Of a stretch of 64,000 nucleotides of DNA, positions 24,828 through 34,131 are shown in pieces. The translations under genes were made by a program, and so were the position numbers. Source of the stretch: JBMOPD01 sp049323615. GTDB taxonomy: Bacteria > Bacillota > Desulfotomaculia > Desulfotomaculales > Desulfocucumaceae. The stretch lies in contig JBMOPD010000023.1 in NCBI GenBank assembly GCA_049323615.1, positions 9,239 to 73,238 of the forward strand. The letters run 5' to 3'. The notes under the pieces are model-generated. The model did no database searches. It worked only from the letters and a program-made list of their open reading frames with translations, and was not told the origin of the DNA. Within the stretch, counting starts at the first letter, position 1. Every line of letters begins with the position of its first letter.

Positions 24828-25751
24828 CTATTCCTCAAGAACTGCATACCCAAAGCCAGTTTTTCCGTACGCGTTGCCATTATAGATCATGAACAGTTGT
24901 CCCTTGTGGCGAAAGACGTGCGGATAGCAGATCATCTCACTATCCCATCCCTCTGCAGAGACGTCAATGCCAACCAGGTGGTCCATACGAACCCAGGACT
25001 CGCCGTCACCGGACTCTGCGTAACCAATCCGGTAAGTTGCGGCTTTTTCCGATGCCCGGTAGCAATACCACATCCGATACACACCATTTTCAATGAGTAC
25101 GGACGGCCTTGAAATGGCATATTCAAGGTCATTCTTGTAATCGATGCAAACCTTTCCTTCGCGAACCCAGTTAATCCCATCCCCGGACCAGGCATAGCGG
25201 ACATGAAAAAAATGTTTCGGGCCGCCCGGGGTGGACTCCCACCTGGATCCGGATACGTACCACATTTTCCAGATGCCATTATCCCGTACAACAAAGGGAG
25301 TCGCCAATAAATATGCATCCGTCGGGGTTCGATCCAAAAGAGGTCCCTCGGATAGTTTTGTGAAATTCTCTCCCCCGCCATCGCTGATCGCAAGTCCTAT
25401 AGCAAGTCTGAAGGGAACCGTTACTCCAAGGTTGAACCCGTGGTAGTACAAGAATAGTCTGTTTCCATTTTGAACAACGCAATCACCAACCACGCCGCTC
25501 TCGTCAAAGGACCCCAAGGGTCCGGGGGATACAGCCGGAGTTTCAGGTCTGTTGATTACTTTCCACGTTTCGGAAGAAGCGTCCACGTCAACCCACATCG
25601 TGTAAGACCGGTTTTTTGAATCCCGGGTGGAGAAAAAGACCCTGTAGATATCATTACCTAAAGGGAATGCATATGGCGCGGTAGCGTGAGTAACGGACCA
25701 CTCACGGTATTGATCGGTGGCATAAAGAAGCCCCTTTTTAATCCACCTCAT
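24828..25751 (-). CDS. Beta-propeller glycosidase-like protein
   Basis: A 307-residue protein with repeated blades of the type W-Y-S/W-x-G-x-x-W (IWKMWYVSGSRW, YAWSGDGINW, VYRMWYCYRASEK, YAESGDGESW), typical of the five-bladed beta-propeller fold of GH43/GH32-like proteins. There is no signal peptide, so it should be cytoplasmic. Whether it hydrolyses, transfers or only binds a sugar cannot be told; I cannot securely assign the three acidic catalytic residues. Similar proteins occur in polysaccharide and flagellar sugar clusters. The start ATG has GGGAGGG upstream. It is the last gene of the minus-strand sugar operon. Confidence 0.7.
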   Translation of the reverse strand: MRWIKKGLLYATDQYREWSVTHATAPYAFPLGNDIYRVFFSTRDSKNRSYTMWVDVDASSETWKVINRPETPAVSPGPLGSFDESGVVGDCVVQNGNRLFLYYHGFNLGVTVPFRLAIGLAISDGGGENFTKLSEGPLLDRTPTDAYLLATPFVVRDNGIWKMWYVSGSRWESTPGGPKHFFHVRYAWSGDGINWVREGKVCIDYKNDLEYAISRPSVLIENGVYRMWYCYRASEKAATYRIGYAESGDGESWVRMDHLVGIDVSAEGWDSEMICYPHVFRHKGQLFMIYNGNAYGKTGFGYAVLEE

Positions 25752-25824
25752 TCATATCCCTCCCTGATCAAGACGCCGTTCGGATTCCGACTCCCTTAAA
25801 CTCTATCCGCCTTCTCTTGACCCG

Positions 25825-26472
25825 TTATTTTCCCACTATAATGGTAAACTCATATAACCCGTAATCATGGAGCAGGGCAACATTTCTAGAGTATCGCCTC
25901 ATACAGTGATCGAAAAAGAAGGACGGATCGGCATAATAAAGGTAGTGCTTCATATAAGGCGCATCTGAATACTTCGTCAGAATATTAAAGGAAAACCCCT
26001 TTTTACTGCACGCATTCATATCATCGAGGACGCCAAGGACATAATTCAGCCATGTTTCTTCATCCGTGTCCAGCTTGACGTTAAAGATGCCGCTGGCCAC
26101 CGTGTAATCGGCAATACCAACCATATCCCCCGCTGAAAACCGTACGGAAACTTGCGGGTGCGCCCGCCCCTGCCAAAGCTTCCCGGCGCAGGCAATCATC
26201 TCTTCCGAAATGTCATACCCGACATAGTCGCATTTGAAGCCACATTCGACTATATACTCGGCAAGGGCGCCGTACCCGCAGCCCAGGTCATATATGGAAA
26301 AACCATCGCCGGGTTCAGTTATCACCTTGAGCAACTGCTGGAACCTTATCCGCTGGGATTGTTCCCCGTTCCAGTCGACCCCCCTCGCACAGGGGCCGTA
26401 AGACAAAATCTTGTCCGTATAATAAGACTTTACATCTTCAATGATTCTTCGGTATTTTGTTTGCAACTTCAT
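25825..26472 (-). CDS. Class I SAM-dependent methyltransferase
   Basis: A 215-residue protein with the SAM-binding motif I IYDLGCGYGALAEYI around residues 59-73 and an acidic turn YVGYDISEEMI after it. The C-terminal half has strands typical of small-molecule methyltransferases (FSFNILTKYSD, near residue 160). Substrate is not visible; in this setting an O- or N-methylation of the sugar or of its acyl group is plausible. It lies between the FkbH-like gene and the beta-propeller gene in the same orientation. Confidence 0.8.
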   Translation of the reverse strand: MKLQTKYRRIIEDVKSYYTDKILSYGPCARGVDWNGEQSQRIRFQQLLKVITEPGDGFSIYDLGCGYGALAEYIVECGFKCDYVGYDISEEMIACAGKLWQGRAHPQVSVRFSAGDMVGIADYTVASGIFNVKLDTDEETWLNYVLGVLDDMNACSKKGFSFNILTKYSDAPYMKHYLYYADPSFFFDHCMRRYSRNVALLHDYGLYEFTIIVGK

Positions 26473-26528
26473 GAGTTGTTCCCCTCGCCGTTACACCCCT
26501 GCCTCTTTCCAAGCAAGGACCGGCTATT

Positions 26529-28322
26529 CTATTCATCAAAGAAATGAACAGCCTTGAAATAATCCGGTGTTTTCAGTGAGCTTTCCAAGGAGAAGGAATA
26601 TTCCCTGGCACCCGATATGTCTCCTTCAAACCGGAAACCTCTTTGATCATAAAACTCGGCGGCTATAACGTTTTTCCCGGTGGGAATGTACATCCCCACC
26701 ATCCTGGTACAGCTTCTCTTTCGGGCCAGTCTCTCGCAGTTTTTTAGAAGAACATCTTCAACTCCTCTTCCGATGACCCTGCAGCTCAACATAAAGCTGT
26801 CGATGTAACAAATCCCCCCGGAAAATTTCAGAACGGCTGATCCAACAATGCCAATGTCGCCGAACCTGTCCCTCACCTGGACATGGATCACTGAATACTC
26901 GTCCGAAGTTGCAAAAGCGGCAATATCTGCCTCGGTGTACCTTTTTGTGGTTAAATTGAACTGGTTCGTCCTCTGGCAGAGTTGGGCGATTCTGGGAATG
27001 GAATAGCTGTCCGCCGGATTTACTTCAACCTCCATCTCCAGGTACCTGTAGTACCCGTCCAGACTCAGGTGCTGCATGCTGGAAGCAGCCTTTTTCCGGT
27101 TCTCCTCCGCCCGGTACATCTCGCTCCTTTTCCTGTCTTCTTCGGAAAAGGTGAGGGTATCAAACAGCCCGCACGAATTCAAAAAATCGCCGTACAACAC
27201 CGGGTCCCCACTCATATGAACGGTGAGCACCTCGGGCAGCAGCCGCTTTACAGAATTGATTTCAAACTCGCTGTCGTCCACAAAAACCATGCTGTCCAGG
27301 CCAATATTTAACTCCTGAGAAATCTCCCGCAGGTTATTTACTTTATCACCCCAATTTACACGCATCGAAACGAAATGCTCTTTACGGAGTACCATTTCCG
27401 GGTGTCTTTCCAAAACATCGATAACATCCCGCACATTGTTTTTGCTGCACAGGGCCAGCATGACGCCGCGGTGGTACAGGTTTAAGATTGATTTCTGAAA
27501 ATCAAGGAAGGCCGATCCGGGGTAAGTTTTGCCGATTTGAATGTTGTTGATGCCATCCTCACCGATAATCCCGCCCCAGAGGGTGTTGTCGCAATCCAGT
27601 ACCAGGCATTTTTTTGCCCTTCCTTTTAACGCCCGGATAAACTTGACATACTCCCCGGCGATGGCCAGGGCCGCCGCCCTTGTGTACGGCGCCCTGCCAA
27701 TATGCCAGTAACGCCGGTCAAAGTAGTTCTCGTAGCCCAGGGCAGACTGGATGCGGTCCACATCCACCAAATAAATGTCGGGATATCGGCGAACGATCTC
27801 GTGCAATTGCATGCTTAAATTCTTCAGGGCGCCCCTGTGCCTGTCCGGGTCCTGGCCGTCAAAAATCCCGTATGCCGGATAGGGAGGCCCTTCAAAATTA
27901 TGCACCAGGATAGCGGCGCCCGAATAGGATCTTATCCCTTTCAATACTGAGTCCATATATTCCAAAACCCTGGCTTTTTCCTGTTCCAGGGCCTGTTTCG
28001 CCATCCCGGCAAAGCCGTACCAAAGACCACCGGAAAGAGCCTCCAGTTTGAGGCATATCACAATCACGTCGGGAGAAAACCGGTAGAGCCCGCTGTTTGC
28101 GTCGAGGACCTCCTGCATGACAACGTCATATTCCCCCATGTATATAACGGCATTCATCTTTTCAAGGGAGCAGAAATATTTGACATACGTGTCCACGGGA
28201 TCAAGGGTTATATTCCGCAGAAACGCCACGCGTATCGGCGCCAACCCGGGTTTTTCCCCCAGTGACTCTACTATTTTGACAACCTCGTGAAATTCCGGTA
28301 CCCCGAAAAATTTTTCGTACAT
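26529..28322 (-). CDS. FkbH-type HAD-IIIC acyl-loading protein
   Basis: A 597-residue protein. A HAD domain begins near residue 237, with motif I VLDCDNTLWGG (D243, D245), and continues to FVDDSEFEI; the C-terminal ~150 residues form the GNAT-like region usual in this family (NQFNLTTKRYTE, then GRGVEDVLLKN). The N-terminal ~235 residues resemble the SGNH-like front of longer members. FkbH homologues take 1,3-bisphosphoglycerate, remove phosphate and load a glyceryl unit onto an acyl carrier protein. An ACP gene lies 3 kb upstream in the same operon. ATG 28322 is chosen for its GGGGGG site. The acyl unit loaded here is inferred, not shown. Confidence 0.85.
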   Translation of the reverse strand: MYEKFFGVPEFHEVVKIVESLGEKPGLAPIRVAFLRNITLDPVDTYVKYFCSLEKMNAVIYMGEYDVVMQEVLDANSGLYRFSPDVIVICLKLEALSGGLWYGFAGMAKQALEQEKARVLEYMDSVLKGIRSYSGAAILVHNFEGPPYPAYGIFDGQDPDRHRGALKNLSMQLHEIVRRYPDIYLVDVDRIQSALGYENYFDRRYWHIGRAPYTRAAALAIAGEYVKFIRALKGRAKKCLVLDCDNTLWGGIIGEDGINNIQIGKTYPGSAFLDFQKSILNLYHRGVMLALCSKNNVRDVIDVLERHPEMVLRKEHFVSMRVNWGDKVNNLREISQELNIGLDSMVFVDDSEFEINSVKRLLPEVLTVHMSGDPVLYGDFLNSCGLFDTLTFSEEDRKRSEMYRAEENRKKAASSMQHLSLDGYYRYLEMEVEVNPADSYSIPRIAQLCQRTNQFNLTTKRYTEADIAAFATSDEYSVIHVQVRDRFGDIGIVGSAVLKFSGGICYIDSFMLSCRVIGRGVEDVLLKNCERLARKRSCTRMVGMYIPTGKNVIAAEFYDQRGFRFEGDISGAREYSFSLESSLKTPDYFKAVHFFDE

Positions 28323-28347
28323 ATTTACCCCCCTGGCACTAACGTCA

Positions 28348-29931
28348 TTAAATCCGGGCAAGGAAATTCCGCAACCATGACGTGGGAATATCAAAGAAAA
28401 CCTCGTCATTCCAGTATATATCGTCAACAGAGTGCTCCAATATCAGGCGGGATTTCTGACCTGCGGGAGAAGCGGCAAACCCTTCCAACACCTTGCCGAG
28501 AACGGCCGCATAGTTGCTTCCGCTGCGTTCCCTGGCGTCGTAGAGGTATTTTCTCAGCGGGGAATTCAGTATCCGGAACAACACCGCCGTTATTTTCGAA
28601 GCCCGGGCGATATCGGCCCGGGACATGCCATTGGTGGAAAAAACCAGGTGCGGGGCCGACAGCGAATAAGAAATTTCATAGACATCGCATAATTCTTCAA
28701 GTTCCGTTCCGGGCAAAATCTGCAGGCGGTGAATATTAAGAATATGATCCGTGTCCCGGAAATAGGGCAAAAAAAACTCCAGCCCCTCAAAATAGGAATC
28801 AAGAGTCTCAAAGGGCAACCCTAGAATTAAGTCTATTTTGAGAACAACATTATACCGCCTGGCAGCATTCATAAACTTATCAAATGCATCCTTCCGGACA
28901 GGGGCACGGCCAACAGCCTTCAAAGTTTTCTCGTTGAACGATTGAACCCCGACGCAATTTACAACTGTGTAATCCAAAAGCAGATCTGAATATATCTGCG
29001 GCCTGTCCAGAGGTTCAACCGAGTCGCAGTTCTTGATTGTTTCCCTTTCTTTCAGAGATGCCGTCATTTTAAGAAACTCTTCGTCAACATCCTTATACCC
29101 GAACTCCCAGTAGATCCAGGGAAGTTTTATGCCCTCCCGCTTTAAATTACCCAGATGCTCCACAATAGCCTTTGCCCTGTTCAAATCGGACGTAAACACG
29201 GCATCGCATATTCTCAGGGCAGAAACCCGTTTCTCAATGATCAAATAGCCAATCTCCCGCAAAACCCTTTCCAGCGGAAAATAGTCAATGGACGGAAGCC
29301 CCTTATGGTAGGTACAATATTTGCACCTGTACCTGCACCCCCGCTGGGTCTCAAGAAAGACCTGGCCACCCTCGTAGAGGTAATCATCGAGTGTGCCCTG
29401 CAGATAAACCGATGGAATGTCCTTAAGGGGAACAGCACTCTTGTCCTCAACATAACACAATGTTGTCCCGTCCTGGTTCCAGTAGGCCACCCCGGGTGGA
29501 ACATCGGAAGTAACGCCATTCTGCTTATCCAAAAGGTAACGAATTAAATTAACAAGTTTCCTTTCCCCCCCGCCAATAACAAAAAAATCTCCCAACGCGG
29601 GATCGCCCATAGAGGAAATCCGCTTAACGGTTATCTCGGGACCTCCCAGGATTTGAACCGGCTGCAGCCCTCCCCGGAGCCCCCTGATTACCTCAAAAAC
29701 CCTCTCTATGTTCCAGACGTAACAGCTGTATCCCACTGCGTCAGGGGCATGTTTTAAAATTTGGTCGCATATCCTCGAAACCGGCGTGTTAATACTGAAG
29801 TTGAGCACCTGCATTGATACAACATTATGGCCCTCGTAGAATTTATCGGTATAAGCCTTCAAGACATAAGAGGAGAGCAGGTACCGCGCAATTGTATCTC
29901 CCGGATAGATATTCACCAGTATCAGTTTCAT
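28348..29931 (-). CDS. B12-binding-domain radical SAM protein
   Basis: A 527-residue protein. The first ~130 residues look like a cobalamin-binding Rossmann domain (VNIYPGD near 7, VGYSCYVWNIE near 66, ILGGPEIT near 94). The radical SAM cluster motif CRYRCKYC follows at residues 199-206. Members modify carbon skeletons, often by methylation at unactivated carbons. A C-terminal domain of about 130 residues is unassigned. ATG 29931 has GGTGAG five to six bases upstream; a GTG three codons earlier overlaps the neighbour. In this operon the target may be the acyl chain or the sugar carbon frame, which is inference. Confidence 0.85.
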   Translation of the reverse strand: MKLILVNIYPGDTIARYLLSSYVLKAYTDKFYEGHNVVSMQVLNFSINTPVSRICDQILKHAPDAVGYSCYVWNIERVFEVIRGLRGGLQPVQILGGPEITVKRISSMGDPALGDFFVIGGGERKLVNLIRYLLDKQNGVTSDVPPGVAYWNQDGTTLCYVEDKSAVPLKDIPSVYLQGTLDDYLYEGGQVFLETQRGCRYRCKYCTYHKGLPSIDYFPLERVLREIGYLIIEKRVSALRICDAVFTSDLNRAKAIVEHLGNLKREGIKLPWIYWEFGYKDVDEEFLKMTASLKERETIKNCDSVEPLDRPQIYSDLLLDYTVVNCVGVQSFNEKTLKAVGRAPVRKDAFDKFMNAARRYNVVLKIDLILGLPFETLDSYFEGLEFFLPYFRDTDHILNIHRLQILPGTELEELCDVYEISYSLSAPHLVFSTNGMSRADIARASKITAVLFRILNSPLRKYLYDARERSGSNYAAVLGKVLEGFAASPAGQKSRLILEHSVDDIYWNDEVFFDIPTSWLRNFLARI

Positions 29932-29936
29932 GGCTC

Positions 29937-30617
29937 TCACCGTGAAATTTCCATCATTTGTTCAAAATAAAAGCTGTTCAAAGGGTACGGCTCCGTCGCT
30001 TCAGCCACGTAGACCTCCTGGTCCTTTGTATCCCTGAGAATCAGCGCCCCCGCCCCGATAATGCATTCCCTGCCGATAGTCACGTTATCCCTGATAGTGG
30101 CGTTTACACCGACAAAACAGTTTTCTCCAATTGTAACACCGCCGCTTACGACAACCTGGGAGGATATAAAACAGTGATCTTTTATCAACACATCATGCCC
30201 AAAGTGACTCCCGCTCCACAGGAACACATCGTTGCCAACAGTTACGAAAGGTTGAATTACCTGATTTTCAAGGATGAAACAGTTATCTCCGATAACCGTG
30301 TCCCCCCAGAGAGACGCCTTGGAACATACGTAACTGATCAGTGAATAACCTTTGTTCTTTGCCTCCTGGTATTTGGAAGCCCGTAGTCTGTTCAGTTTCT
30401 TATAACCGACAGCCACGAACATTTTGCAGGTATCGGGGGGATAAAGCGCCGCAACCTCTTCAAAGGGAACCACAGGCAGGCCGTAAATCTCTTTTTCCTT
30501 TATCCAATCGCCATCGACAGTAAAAGCAACCACTTCATAGGGGCTGTCCTTGGTTAAATAAAAGTGCGCCAGTTGAGCCATCTTGCCACTGCCAAAAATA
30601 ACCACTCTTTCGGCCAT
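29937..30617 (-). CDS. NeuD/PglD-family sugar O/N-acyltransferase
   Basis: A 226-residue protein with an N-terminal Rossmann-like half (VVIFGSGKMAQLAHFYL) and a C-terminal left-handed beta-helix of hexapeptide repeats (LWGDTVIGDNCFI, HFGHDVLIKDHCFI, VTIGENCFVGVNATI, VTIGRECIIGAGALI). The histidine in GSHFGHD is the likely catalytic base. Relatives acetylate the 4-amino group of UDP-4-amino-4,6-dideoxy sugars from acetyl-CoA. Here the operon also codes an ACP, so the donor could be acyl-ACP; that is inference. It directly precedes the radical SAM gene, five bases apart. Confidence 0.85.
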   Translation of the reverse strand: MAERVVIFGSGKMAQLAHFYLTKDSPYEVVAFTVDGDWIKEKEIYGLPVVPFEEVAALYPPDTCKMFVAVGYKKLNRLRASKYQEAKNKGYSLISYVCSKASLWGDTVIGDNCFILENQVIQPFVTVGNDVFLWSGSHFGHDVLIKDHCFISSQVVVSGGVTIGENCFVGVNATIRDNVTIGRECIIGAGALILRDTKDQEVYVAEATEPYPLNSFYFEQMMEISR

Positions 30618-30644
30618 ACAACCATTCCCCTTCGCAAATAGACA

Positions 30645-31394
30645 TTAAATTCTCAAACCACCGTCAATTTCAAGTATTCTTCCGTGAAAGAAATCATTTT
30701 TGACTATAAACAAAACCCCGTCCACAATTTCCTCCGGCGTGGCAATCCTGCGGAGAGGAGTTTGCCTTTTCCACTCGTCAAGGACAATATCGCTTATAGA
30801 ATTAATGGTTGTTTTTGTATTCGCAAAGCCAGGAGCAATACCGGCAACCCTGATCCCCAACCCCCCCAGTTCCTTGGCCAATGTCACCGTCAGGGCGTTT
30901 ACCCCGGCCTTGGCGGCGGAATAGGCGCTCTGCCCGGCGTTGCCGGCCGCACAGATGGAACTGATGTTGATTATCAGGCCCTGGGTTCTTTCCTGGAGCA
31001 TTTTCTGGGCAACCGGCAGGGTGGTATAAAAAACCGCGCTCAGGTTAGTGGCAATAACCCTGTCCCACATCGGGACGCTGTGCTTTTTAAATCCCTCAAG
31101 GCTGAAGCTCAATAACGGCTCATTGTGAACAATACCGGCACAGTTTATCAATATGTCGATGCTGTGAAAATGATGGAAAAACTCTTCAACGGCACACTCC
31201 ACATCGTCGGCCCGGGTCAGGTCACATTTCCTGCAAAACACATCCGGAAAAGATTTTTTTAGAACAGACAGTGCGGATTCGTCAACGTCAAAAACTCCAG
31301 CCTGCGCGCCTGCGGAAACTAATCTTTCCACCACAGCCCTTCCAATTCCATTGGCCCCACCGGTAACAACAGCCTTTTTTCCCCTAATTTCCAT
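30645..31394 (-). CDS. Short-chain dehydrogenase/reductase (FabG-like)
   Basis: A 249-residue classical SDR: TGGANGIG cofactor motif (residues 11-18), NCAGIV near residue 84, the catalytic serine in INISSICAAG, and YSAAKAG with Tyr and Lys. FabG-type enzymes reduce 3-ketoacyl-ACP; a similar reductase (VioR) takes part in making the 3-hydroxybutyryl group of the flagellin sugar in Pseudomonas syringae. The gene is placed between the ACP and the acyltransferase, which supports a role on an ACP-bound acyl group. Start ATG with GAGGGG upstream. Confidence 0.85.
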   Translation of the reverse strand: MEIRGKKAVVTGGANGIGRAVVERLVSAGAQAGVFDVDESALSVLKKSFPDVFCRKCDLTRADDVECAVEEFFHHFHSIDILINCAGIVHNEPLLSFSLEGFKKHSVPMWDRVIATNLSAVFYTTLPVAQKMLQERTQGLIINISSICAAGNAGQSAYSAAKAGVNALTVTLAKELGGLGIRVAGIAPGFANTKTTINSISDIVLDEWKRQTPLRRIATPEEIVDGVLFIVKNDFFHGRILEIDGGLRI

Positions 31395-31441
31395 GCTCTA
31401 AACCCCTCTTCACTGAAATGCCATATTCCTACCGGATCTCT

Positions 31442-31687
31442 TCAGCTCTTTTCTTTCAATTTTTCTTTCAGTATGCTTATTATCGAAGAAAAGCTGGTCA
31501 TCTTAACAATTTCTTCCATTTTGAGCTTGGGTATGTCGAAACTTTCTTCTATGGCAACCATTAGCTGGATGTGCTTTAGTGAATCCCATCTGGCTACGGT
31601 CTTCATGGTTGATTCCTCGTTTATTTCTGATACGTTCACCCTAAACAAGCCGGACATTATTTCCTTTATTTTTTCTTCCATACCCAC
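31442..31687 (-). CDS. Acyl carrier protein (discrete)
   Basis: An 81-residue acyl carrier protein. The phosphopantetheine-attachment serine is S36 in RWDSLKHIQL, and the four-helix pattern is clear. It is not the housekeeping AcpP type (the usual DSLD box is DSLK). The GTG start has AAAGGAG nine bases upstream; the gene overlaps the end of the preceding methyltransferase by 22 bases. With the FkbH-like protein, reductase and PPTase around it, it probably carries the acyl group destined for the amino sugar. Confidence 0.92.
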   Translation of the reverse strand: MGMEEKIKEIMSGLFRVNVSEINEESTMKTVARWDSLKHIQLMVAIEESFDIPKLKMEEIVKMTSFSSIISILKEKLKEKS

Positions 31688-32424
31688 TGCACCCGTCTCC
31701 TTTCCCTTCCCAAAACAGCTTCAATAAGAATTGCATTAGACAGTTCCGGATATTCCATGCCGACCTCCAGCATCCCCCGCAGTACTTCCCGTGACATGTT
31801 CAATGCCTTTATCTGGTTTGTTGTCATGGGTTTCAAAAATATCCCCTCTGTCCTGGTTATCCTGTATCCGGACTGTTGAATCAAAGCGCTAATGGACTCT
31901 AAATCAAAGTATCTTTTATGGCCGACAGCAATGTCATATTCACTGAGCTGGTACATATCCGGCAAAAGTCCCGCGGCAAACCCAATCCGCCTGTGCAGCG
32001 ACTTGGCGTTGGGAACCGCAACAAAAAGGCGCCCATTGGGTCTCAGAAATTTCCGGAACCGGCGCAGGATCTCTCCGGGATCATCAACATGTTCCAGGAT
32101 AAATCCCATTACGATTACATCAAATTTTTCCTCAGAGTCATACTCCTCAAAATAGGCTTTTACTATCTCAGTTTTATCCGGGTGGTGTCTCCGCTTAAAA
32201 TTTTCTATAACTGCTCCTGAGCCCTCAATAACCATATGACGCCTGAAAGCCCGTGAAAACTTCTTAGTTGAGGCGCCGTAGCCGATTCCCAGTTCGAGCA
32301 GATCCCCGTCAGGGGCAAAATGAACTACCCTGTCCACGTACCAGTTAAAAGTAAGCTGATGCTCAATTTCGTAATGGTGATCTTTATCTGTATATAATTC
32401 GGCATATTGATCTAAATCTTTCAT
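31666..32424 (-). CDS. Class I SAM-dependent methyltransferase, first gene of minus-strand sugar operon
   Basis: A 252-residue protein with motif I DLLELGIGYGASTKKFS (residues 40-57), FILEHVDDP and a post-motif strand with NGRLFVAVPNAKSLH. This is the Methyltransf_11/23 type, often sugar O-methylation. I place the start at ATG 32424 with GGGAG seven bases upstream; the long in-frame extension before it is AT-rich and unlike protein. It overlaps the ACP gene. The divergent gap to the PPTase is 145 bases. Confidence 0.82.
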   Translation of the reverse strand: MKDLDQYAELYTDKDHHYEIEHQLTFNWYVDRVVHFAPDGDLLELGIGYGASTKKFSRAFRRHMVIEGSGAVIENFKRRHHPDKTEIVKAYFEEYDSEEKFDVIVMGFILEHVDDPGEILRRFRKFLRPNGRLFVAVPNAKSLHRRIGFAAGLLPDMYQLSEYDIAVGHKRYFDLESISALIQQSGYRITRTEGIFLKPMTTNQIKALNMSREVLRGMLEVGMEYPELSNAILIEAVLGRERRRVQWVWKKK

Positions 32425-32569
32425 TGTATGGCTCCCGGAGATTCCTCTTTTTTCAAAAAGCACAAAAATTATGCTTAATTTCCGACGCTTTTTAGTTATA
32501 ATAATTGTGAACCTCGACAAATAGAGATGGTTCATGCCAGAAAATGTAATTTAAAAGAGGGCGCTGTCT

Positions 32570-33244
32570 TTGGTGGAAATATACGGCGTTTGCTTAAGCA
32601 ATGAACACAAAACTTTATCACAACTAGAATTTACCACCAATAAAACACCAACAAATAATGATAAAGCTGCCTTAACAACGATAGTATCTGATATATTCTT
32701 AAGAGCAATAATTTGTGATAAACTAGAAATAAGCAACAAACTAATTAACTTTTCAGTAAATGAATATGGCAAACCTTTTCTTCAAAATTACAATGATTTT
32801 CACTTTAACATATCGCATTCTGGTGAGTGGATAGTTTGTGCAATTGATCAGTTCCCCATAGGAATAGATATTGAATTTATAAGACCGGTTAATCTTTATA
32901 TTGTAAAGCGCTTTTTTACCGAGGAAGAGTATATGGATATTAAAAAAAGAAGTCACTCTGAACAGGTGGATTATTTTTTTAGCTTGTGGACATTAAAAGA
33001 AAGCTATGTTAAGGCTGTTGGCAAGGGACTGTCTCTACCGTTCAATTCATTTTCAATTAAGGTTTCTTCAGAAAATATATCAATCAAAAAGGATAACGAA
33101 TTTAGCGAAAAGGTGTTTTTTAAGCAATACTATACAGAAAAAAACTATAAATTATCCGTTTGCGCATTAAACGATAATTTCCCTGACAGTATTAACGTAG
33201 TTGACTTTGACTATATTCTGGATTTTCTAAAACAAAGCACGTGA
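32570..33244 (+). CDS. Sfp-type 4-prime-phosphopantetheinyl transferase
   Basis: A 224-residue Sfp-family enzyme. The three signature parts are present: ISHSG (81-85), GIDIE (98-102, magnesium ligands D100 and E102) and WTLKESYVKAVGKG (140-153). It would turn the apo-ACP encoded at 31442 into its holo form. The gene is strongly AT-rich compared with the flagellar genes and is divergent from the ACP operon, so it looks acquired together with it. Start TTG 32570 with GAGGG about ten bases upstream; GTG one codon later is also possible. Confidence 0.92.
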   Translation: MVEIYGVCLSNEHKTLSQLEFTTNKTPTNNDKAALTTIVSDIFLRAIICDKLEISNKLINFSVNEYGKPFLQNYNDFHFNISHSGEWIVCAIDQFPIGIDIEFIRPVNLYIVKRFFTEEEYMDIKKRSHSEQVDYFFSLWTLKESYVKAVGKGLSLPFNSFSIKVSSENISIKKDNEFSEKVFFKQYYTEKNYKLSVCALNDNFPDSINVVDFDYILDFLKQST

Positions 33245-33324
33245 ATAGGCAAATGAGAATGCTTAACGTTTTTGCCCATAAACGCAATATTCGACAGGAG
33301 GAGTGGTTTACCTCTTTTTACTTA

Positions 33325-33333
33325 TGATATAAT
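33325..33333 (+). promoter_or_regulatory. Candidate extended -10 promoter for wbqC and downstream genes
   Basis: TGATATAAT at 33325-33333 fits the extended -10 (TGn + TATAAT). A weak -35 (TTTACC at 33307-33312) is 15 bases before the hexamer. The predicted start is about 55 bases before the gene at 33395. It is in the 150-base gap after the PPTase, in which I see no other feature. Confidence 0.45.
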
Positions 33334-33394
33334 TAATGAAGATTCCTGGAAAAAGCTCGGCCGGTGAAAACATTTTTCCTGAGGTCAATTAGAG

Positions 33395-34096
33395 ATGAAA
33401 AAGGTGGCTGTCATCCAGTCCAACTATATTCCCTGGAAAGGTTATTTTGATATCATCCACGATGTAGATTTATTTATTTTTTACGATGATGTACAGTTTA
33501 CAACGAGAGATTGGCGGAATCGCAACAAGATAAAAACTCCCGGCGGAACATTTTGGCTTACAATCCCTGTTGGAGCCGACGTAAACAGGTTAATTTGTGA
33601 GGTTCCCATAACCGATTTCCGATGGGCGATAAAACACTGGAAAACCATTGAACAATTTTATTCAAAGGCCTCTTATTTTAATAAGTATAAAGATTTTTTG
33701 ACATATGTTTATCTGGAAAAAAAATGGAGCTACCTGTCAGAGATAAACCAATTTATTATTAAAAAAATCTCAAAGGATTTTCTGGGTATAAAAACAGAAT
33801 TCATGGATTCCCGTGAGCTTTGTGCGTCCGGGAAAAAAACTGATCGCCTTTTGGATATAGTTGAAAAAGTAGGGGCCGATACTTATATTTCCGGACCGGC
33901 GGCCAAAAATTACATCGATGAAAAGAAATTTGAAGAGGCGGAAATAAAGCTGGAATACAAGGATTACTCCGGATATCCGGAATACCCGCAGTTTCATCCT
34001 CCATTTACTCATAGTGTTTCAATACTTGATTTACTTTTCCATGTTGGGCCGGATGCCCCTTACTATATTTGGGGATGGCGTGAAAATGTCATATAA
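33395..34096 (+). CDS. WbqC-family protein
   Basis: A 233-residue protein starting IQSNYIPWKGYFD and containing DDVQFTTRDWRNRN (about 33-46) and the C-terminal LDLLFHVGPDA, the hallmarks of the WbqC family. Members occur in O-antigen and flagellar sugar clusters with 4-amino-4,6-dideoxy sugars and have been proposed to attach small acyl or aminoacyl groups; none of that is proven by the sequence. Moderately AT-rich. ATG with GAGG nine to ten bases upstream. It precedes the aminotransferase by 35 bases. Confidence 0.88.
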   Translation: MKKVAVIQSNYIPWKGYFDIIHDVDLFIFYDDVQFTTRDWRNRNKIKTPGGTFWLTIPVGADVNRLICEVPITDFRWAIKHWKTIEQFYSKASYFNKYKDFLTYVYLEKKWSYLSEINQFIIKKISKDFLGIKTEFMDSRELCASGKKTDRLLDIVEKVGADTYISGPAAKNYIDEKKFEEAEIKLEYKDYSGYPEYPQFHPPFTHSVSILDLLFHVGPDAPYYIWGWRENVI

Positions 34097-34131
34097 ATGG
34101 GCGATAAATATTATTTGAGGTTTTACCGATT

